From: Hypsibius dujardini | Lineage: Eukaryota > Tardigrada > Eutardigrada > Parachela > Hypsibiidae | Direction of reading: 5' to 3' | DNA length: 24,276 nt | Assembly (NCBI GenBank): GCA_001579985.1 | Contig: LRSR01004970.1 | Span: forward strand, 1-24,276 | In this document: positions 20,261-24,276 of the stretch, piece after piece | Layout of the letters: every line of letters starts with the position of its first letter | Position numbering within the stretch: the stretch's first letter is position 1 | Made by a program: the position numbers and the translations under genes | The notes under the pieces: generated by a model | The model's database searches: none | What the model saw: only the letters and a program-made list of their open reading frames with translations | What the model was told of the DNA's origin: nothing

Positions 20261-22733
20261 TCACCATACCGAATCCAGGAGTTCCACCACTTTACCATAG
20301 ACCGCAAAGACGATAGCCGTCTCGAGGGGCACTTTCACCATTCGAGGAATGACGCCGGCAAACAACCTAACAAAACAAAAAACCTATTTTTCTCATAATA
20401 TAAAATATAAAAACGTTCAAAACATTAAGTCCGGGGTACACTGGAGGGTCCGGGGAATGGGCAAAAGGGGCGGAGTAGGGGGTGGTTTTCAAACAATCAA
20501 ACAATCAACCACCTGACCACCCCATGCTCCGCCCCTTTTGCCCATACCCGGACCCTCCAGTGTACCCAACCACCTGACCATCCCCTGCTCCGCCCCTTTT
20601 GCCCATACCCCGAACCCTCCAGTGTACTCAACCACCTGACCATCCCCTGCTCCGCCCCTTTTGCCCATACCCCGAACCCTCCAGTGTACTCAATCTTGTC
20701 GTTGACTTTAGCGTGTGTTATCTTACGTTTTACGTTTTATGTAAATACATTCAAATTATTTCATTTGATAACGGCACAGGACACATTAATTTTAATTTTC
20801 GCAAAATTGAACAACTTTATTTTGAACAACACTGGACCGCGCGTGAGTTTTGTGCTTACGATGCGGGTCCTTCATGTTTCAGGAGGGTGCGCACGCAATG
20901 GAGTGTACTCCGGTACTTATGCGACTGCAAGCCTTGCATCCTCGTCCGGACGACATCAGCGGGAGCGGTGATCACCACTGACATCGCACCGCCGATCGCA
21001 CCGAACAGCAGTACCATGTACGTGGGGACAGGCTGGCCGGAATTACGCTTACGATGCCAGTTCTTCAGGCTTTCGATTACGAAAAACCGCGTGCCCTGGT
21101 TGGTGACGGACTTAATTATGGTGGCCGTACTGCCTTGGTATAATCCTCGCAACCCTCAAACAAGAAACAACAAAAATAACAGGCATAAACAAGTAGAGAA
21201 GGCCAGACAGACAGACAGACACCCAGACAAACAAACAGAGAGACACCCAGACAGACAGACAAACAGACAGACAGACACCCAGACATCCAAACAGACACCC
21301 AGACAGACAGACAGACAGTCAGACAGACAGACAGACAGACAAGCAGATAGACAGGCAGGCAGAGAGACAGACAGACCTCACCGTGGTCTTTGACTATGGT
21401 CCGTATCCCGTGAAAGAGGCCTTTATATCTCTGCTTCGGGGAATTTTGGTCGTCCACAAACTTGACTTTGACACTCCTGCACAAGCATATATTCAGAAGC
21501 TATGCAAAGTTAGATGGATCGGCTTCCTGGTAGCTTGCAGCCTCTTTGTACGGTAGCCGTACCATCGTACCATTACATAGATGGTCTTACTCGATCGGTG
21601 TGACCGCTAATATCGCTTCACAGCAGCCAGCTGCCATGCCGCACAACAGCAGTCGACCGGACGTAAGCTGTCCTCTCTCGTCCACTGCAATCTTTCTGAA
21701 TGATTCGAACGCAGCAAAGCGCACCGCAACCTAATCGCGCAACAAGAAAAAATTGTGTCTATGTCTGCAAAATTTGCATACGCAAAATCGAAATCATGCT
21801 ATGATCAAATTCAAATATGTAACAAATTCACATTAAAATAAGCAACACCTTCTTTTAATTCTTCAGCAAAATGTGTATCAATAGTAACTTAATTGACTCA
21901 AAATAAAAAGCCATACTTTCAGTGTTTGAAATCAGATTTAAAATATTTTAATTTTTAACAGATAAAAACCGATACGTACCTCGCTACTCCATCAATCAAT
22001 CGACCCAAAGAGGTTGAGAAATTCAATACCTAAACATTCAATCAATCAATCGACCCAAAGAGGTTGAGAAATTCAACACGTACACATTCAATCAATCAAT
22101 CGACTCAGAGAAGCTCAGAAATTCAACACGTACACATTCAATCAACCACCCAGGGGTACCTTCGGATTCCAGATGGCAACGTTCAACCCGCGATAAAGGC
22201 CCTGCACGCCGTGTCTCCTCACGGTCTGCTTGATCACATCCAGCATTCCGGTATAGCGGCGTTGGGTGGATTTCTCGTCCAACTGCAGCTGCGTCTTGAC
22301 GTAGTCAGTAGGGAAATTTATGGCCATTTCGACCACACCGCTCACTGCGCCTATGAAAAAAATTAAATCGAAAAATTCCATACGATTTTTTTAAATGAAT
22401 GGACGTGGAAAAAGCAAAGGAAAAGCCAAGCGGTGTGGGAAAAAATTCGAAACAGGGGCAGAAAATTAATTGACGAAATAAGAACGCTGGCAATCGATCA
22501 ATCAAGCGATGCTACAGCAGGCAAAGTGTAATCTGATGTGTAAAGCGTTGCTCAATTGATTGATCAGCTGGATAAAGATTTTCTTCAACCGTCGCAGGCC
22601 TCAATAGCTCCACGAACTCACCCGCAATAAGTCCTTTTAAAGCCTTATTGGATGGATGTTTCACAATCCCAATGGGCGGAGAAATACCACTGATTTGACC
22701 GAGGGGAATCTTCATCTCCACTAACGGCACCAT
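20261..22733 (-). CDS. SLC25A1: Mitochondrial tricarboxylate (citrate) carrier, copy A, six exons
   Basis: Citrate carrier of the SLC25 family; the family exchanges matrix citrate for malate or phosphoenolpyruvate across the inner mitochondrial membrane. Minus-strand exons: 22733-22622, 22350-22160, 21730-21591, 21476-21382, 21154-20860, 20366-20261. All introns are GT-AG and phases close (1,0,2,1,2), giving 312 aa, the usual family length. Three carrier repeats are visible with signature P-x-[DE]-x-x-[KR]: PTDYVK (51-56), PIESVK (146-151) and PADVVR (244-249). Typical citrate-carrier segments are present: KTQLQLDE after signature 1, VRFAAFE (about 104-110), NQGTRFF, RMQGLQSHKYR and VPLETAIVF near the C-terminus. 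The start ATG has A at -3 and G at +4. The third signature departs from the usual TPLD (it reads APAD) but keeps Pro, Asp and Arg. Intron 4 holds a CTGT microsatellite, intron 5 an M2 element and intron 2 a 50-bp triplication. Family assignment is very secure; the symbol denotes the orthologue group. Confidence 0.93.
20436..20707. mobile_element. M2 element with triplicated right arm in carrier A intron 5
   Basis: One left arm (GTACACTGGAGGGTCC at 20436), the loop, then three right arms at 61-62 bp spacing (ACCACCTGAC at 20509, 20570 and 20631), ending CAATCTTGTCGTTGACT. The outermost left 20 bp are missing and no clear TA pair remains. It occupies more than half of the 493-bp intron 5 of citrate carrier A. 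Confidence 0.8.
21196..21378 (+). repeat. CAGA microsatellite in carrier A intron 4
   Basis: CAGA units with CACCCAGA interruptions fill most of the 227-bp intron (21381-21155). On the coding strand it reads CTGT. Confidence 0.9.
21991..22140 (+). repeat. 50-bp tandem repeat, three units, in carrier A intron 2
   Basis: Units at 21991, 22041 and 22091 begin ATCAATCAATCGAC and end CATTCA, with few differences. The third unit ends 19 bases from the intron's 5' splice site at 22159. Confidence 0.9.
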
Positions 22734-22927
22734 TTTTCAATGGTAATTGATTTGAAAATGAAAAAGTTCAAAAGAGGTCCTTCCAATATCACCGGGTGAA
22801 CAGAGCAATACATAACATGATTATCCAAAATGAAGAAACGACAAGTTGAAATCCATTTCGGAATTGAAATCGCATACACGGCAGGAGAATCCTGGTGCAA
22901 TAATGCAATACTGTACACTCTTGCCCA
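22734..22927. other. Short upstream region of carrier A
   Basis: About 190 bases between the start codon and the 21-bp minisatellite. A promoter or 5' UTR is expected here, but no clear core element is visible. Confidence 0.35.
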
Positions 22928-23146
22928 TTTGTTCCTGTAAAGTTTCCATTTGTTCCTATTAAGTTTCTGTTTGTTCCTATTAAGTTTCCGTTTGTTCCTG
23001 TTAAGTTTCCGTCTGTTCCTGTTAAGTTTCCGTTTGTTCCTGCAATGTTTTCGTTTGTTCCTGCAATGTTTCCATTTGTTCCTGTAAAGTTTCCGTCTGT
23101 TCCTGCAATATTTCCGTTTGTTCCTGCAATGTTTCCGTTTGTTCGG
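22928..23146 (+). repeat. 21-bp minisatellite, ten units
   Basis: Units of the type TTTGTTCCTGTAAAGTTTCC start every 21 bases from 22928 to 23117, with a partial unit at 23138. Variation is concentrated in the middle (TGTAAAG, TATTAAG, TGCAATG). Confidence 0.95.
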
Positions 23147-23231
23147 GTTGATTTATTGATTAACATTTAACACAGCTGACAAGAAACCGCTGAAACATTT
23201 GTAACAACGGGTTTTCTTCGTGCTGGTTAAA

Positions 23232-23370
23232 GGGCCGAGAAGATTTGTGTCTGCATTGAGTGACTGATTAATACCGCGGACGGGAAGGACTTTTGTTCCT
23301 GCTGTTTATGGGCCGAGAAGCTTCTAGTCGGCATTGATTGATTGATTGGTCGATTAGTACCGCAGACGGA
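23232..23370 (+). repeat. Diverged direct duplication, spacing about 80 bp
   Basis: GGGCCGAGAAG at 23232 and 23310 each lead into a CATTGA-type run and then ATTAATACCGCGGACGG or ATTAGTACCGCAGACGG. Confidence 0.65.
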
Positions 23371-23379
23371 TATAAAGGA

Positions 23380-24114
23380 TTACGTGTCTCAAAAATAATT
23401 AAAGTTTAATATCTAACATTTAACTCTACTATTCATTCCAGTTGTGACCGACGAAACTGATGAATAATTTCTAAGAATGTTTTGTTGTGTGACGTCGTCA
23501 GTGTCAGGAGTTCTAGATCACCGAATTTATTATGGAACGGCGGTCATCTCATATTTGAAGATAGAGCGGGGGGCGTTGATTGATCTATTGATTGTAGCTG
23601 GCTGTGCCTGTTTTGTCGGTTGATTGATTGATCAATACTGTATACTCGTACCGCACAACGCACTAATAGGACGACAACTGATCGATGATTTCCGACCAAT
23701 CAACAATCAATCGAGCTTATGCGCCGCTCTATAACAGTGATATTTATATATATTTAAACCATGCCTGAAATGGTTCAAAACTTCGAAAATCCCTTTTTAG
23801 ATTTCCGTAAAACATTTTCTTTAATGAAAGTCAGAAAAAATGGAAAGCAATGTTTAAAAACATAAGTATATTTAAAATCATTCATTTTATTTTTTATTTT
23901 GGAACATCTTATTTAAAATGTTATTTAAAATCCTCAAAATGTGGCTCTTCATCTAAATAAAATGAGTTTTTTTGTCGGTGAACTTAAATTTATTTCACAC
24001 TAATTTTAAATTATGATACGTTATCTAATAACATTACTCTACTCTGCCGGCGACAAAATCAATCAACCAATCAATTGTCACAAAATCAACGATCGACAAT
24101 CTACTGACTGGGCA
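23380..24114. other. No gene recognised; AT-rich with CAAT runs
   Basis: TTGA or CAAT runs at about 23577, 23620, 23697 and 24058; AT-rich between 23740 and 24030. Confidence 0.5.
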
Positions 24115-24276
24115 GCGCGCCACGAAGCTGCGCCGCTAAATCGGTCATCCCAATAGGGCAATCAAGTCGGCCACGTAACGGCAAAGCCTGGAAGCGCGCC
24201 ACGAAGCTGCGCCGCTAAATCGGTCATCCCAATAGGGCAATCAAGTCGGCCACGTAACGGCAAAGCCTGGAAGCGC
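24115..24276 (+). repeat. 79-bp perfect tandem repeat at window edge
   Basis: Units start GCGCGCCACGAAGCTGCGCC at 24115 and 24194 and are identical over 79 bases; a third unit begins at 24273 and is cut by the window end. GC-rich compared with the preceding sequence. Likely the edge of a longer satellite or minisatellite. Confidence 0.9.

Noticed and set aside
20599-21393. A 264-codon open frame on the plus strand
   Set aside because: It runs antisense to carrier A exon 5 and through the M2 arms and the CAGA microsatellite; its C-terminal half is Gln/Thr/Asp repeats. The minus-strand exon is clearly the coding one.
22928-23146. CRISPR-like array
   Set aside because: The 21-bp units are contiguous with no spacers, and the genomic context is animal; the same applies to the other tandem repeats.

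Overview
The window looks like nuclear DNA of an animal, most likely an invertebrate. The three genes I recognise are split by GT-AG introns, their products are eukaryotic (two mitochondrial citrate carriers and a ceramide-1-phosphate transfer protein), and the rest is crowded with microsatellites, minisatellites and short inverted-repeat elements. I cannot name the species or phylum from sequence alone.

All three genes lie on the minus strand in the right 10 kb, head to tail. From upstream to downstream they are: citrate carrier copy A (22733-20261, six exons, 312 aa), citrate carrier copy B (19564-17864, five exons, 371 aa) and a CPTP-like lipid transfer protein (16666-14950, at least three exons, about 271 aa from the chosen ATG). 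I joined the exons by hand; reading frame and splice phase close exactly at every junction. A and B are diverged tandem paralogues that share three intron positions and differ at three others. They should exchange citrate (with malate or phosphoenolpyruvate) across the inner mitochondrial membrane. CPTP is a cytosolic sphingolipid carrier and shows no obvious pathway link to them.

The left 14.9 kb has no gene I can defend. It holds degenerate CAGA/CTGT blocks (1-480, 3335-3424, 6904-6956, 7125-7500), hexanucleotide arrays (3233-3334, 8010-8096, 8800-8932) and a 686-bp fold-back element (9815-10500). It also holds several families of short elements with terminal inverted repeats flanked by TA, the pattern of non-autonomous Tc1/mariner-type MITEs. 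The families are M1 (1091, 4673, 10545, 11955), M2 (13251, 14716, and rearranged copies at 15644 and 20436), M3 (4377, 11160), M4 (17072), M5 (12914) and M6 (953). M2 also occurs inside two gene introns and 3 bases after the CPTP stop codon, and its arm has been tandemly multiplied as 62-bp units.

Further tandem repeats are a 31-bp unit (2471), a 92-bp unit (10825), a 27-bp unit (14105), a 50-bp unit (21991), a 21-bp unit (22928) and a perfect 79-bp unit running off the right edge (24115). The tetranucleotide ATTG/CAAT is abundant throughout. The most noteworthy material is M2 (arm amplification and placement in genes) and the structural divergence of the carrier pair. I found no convincing new enzymatic or defence system.
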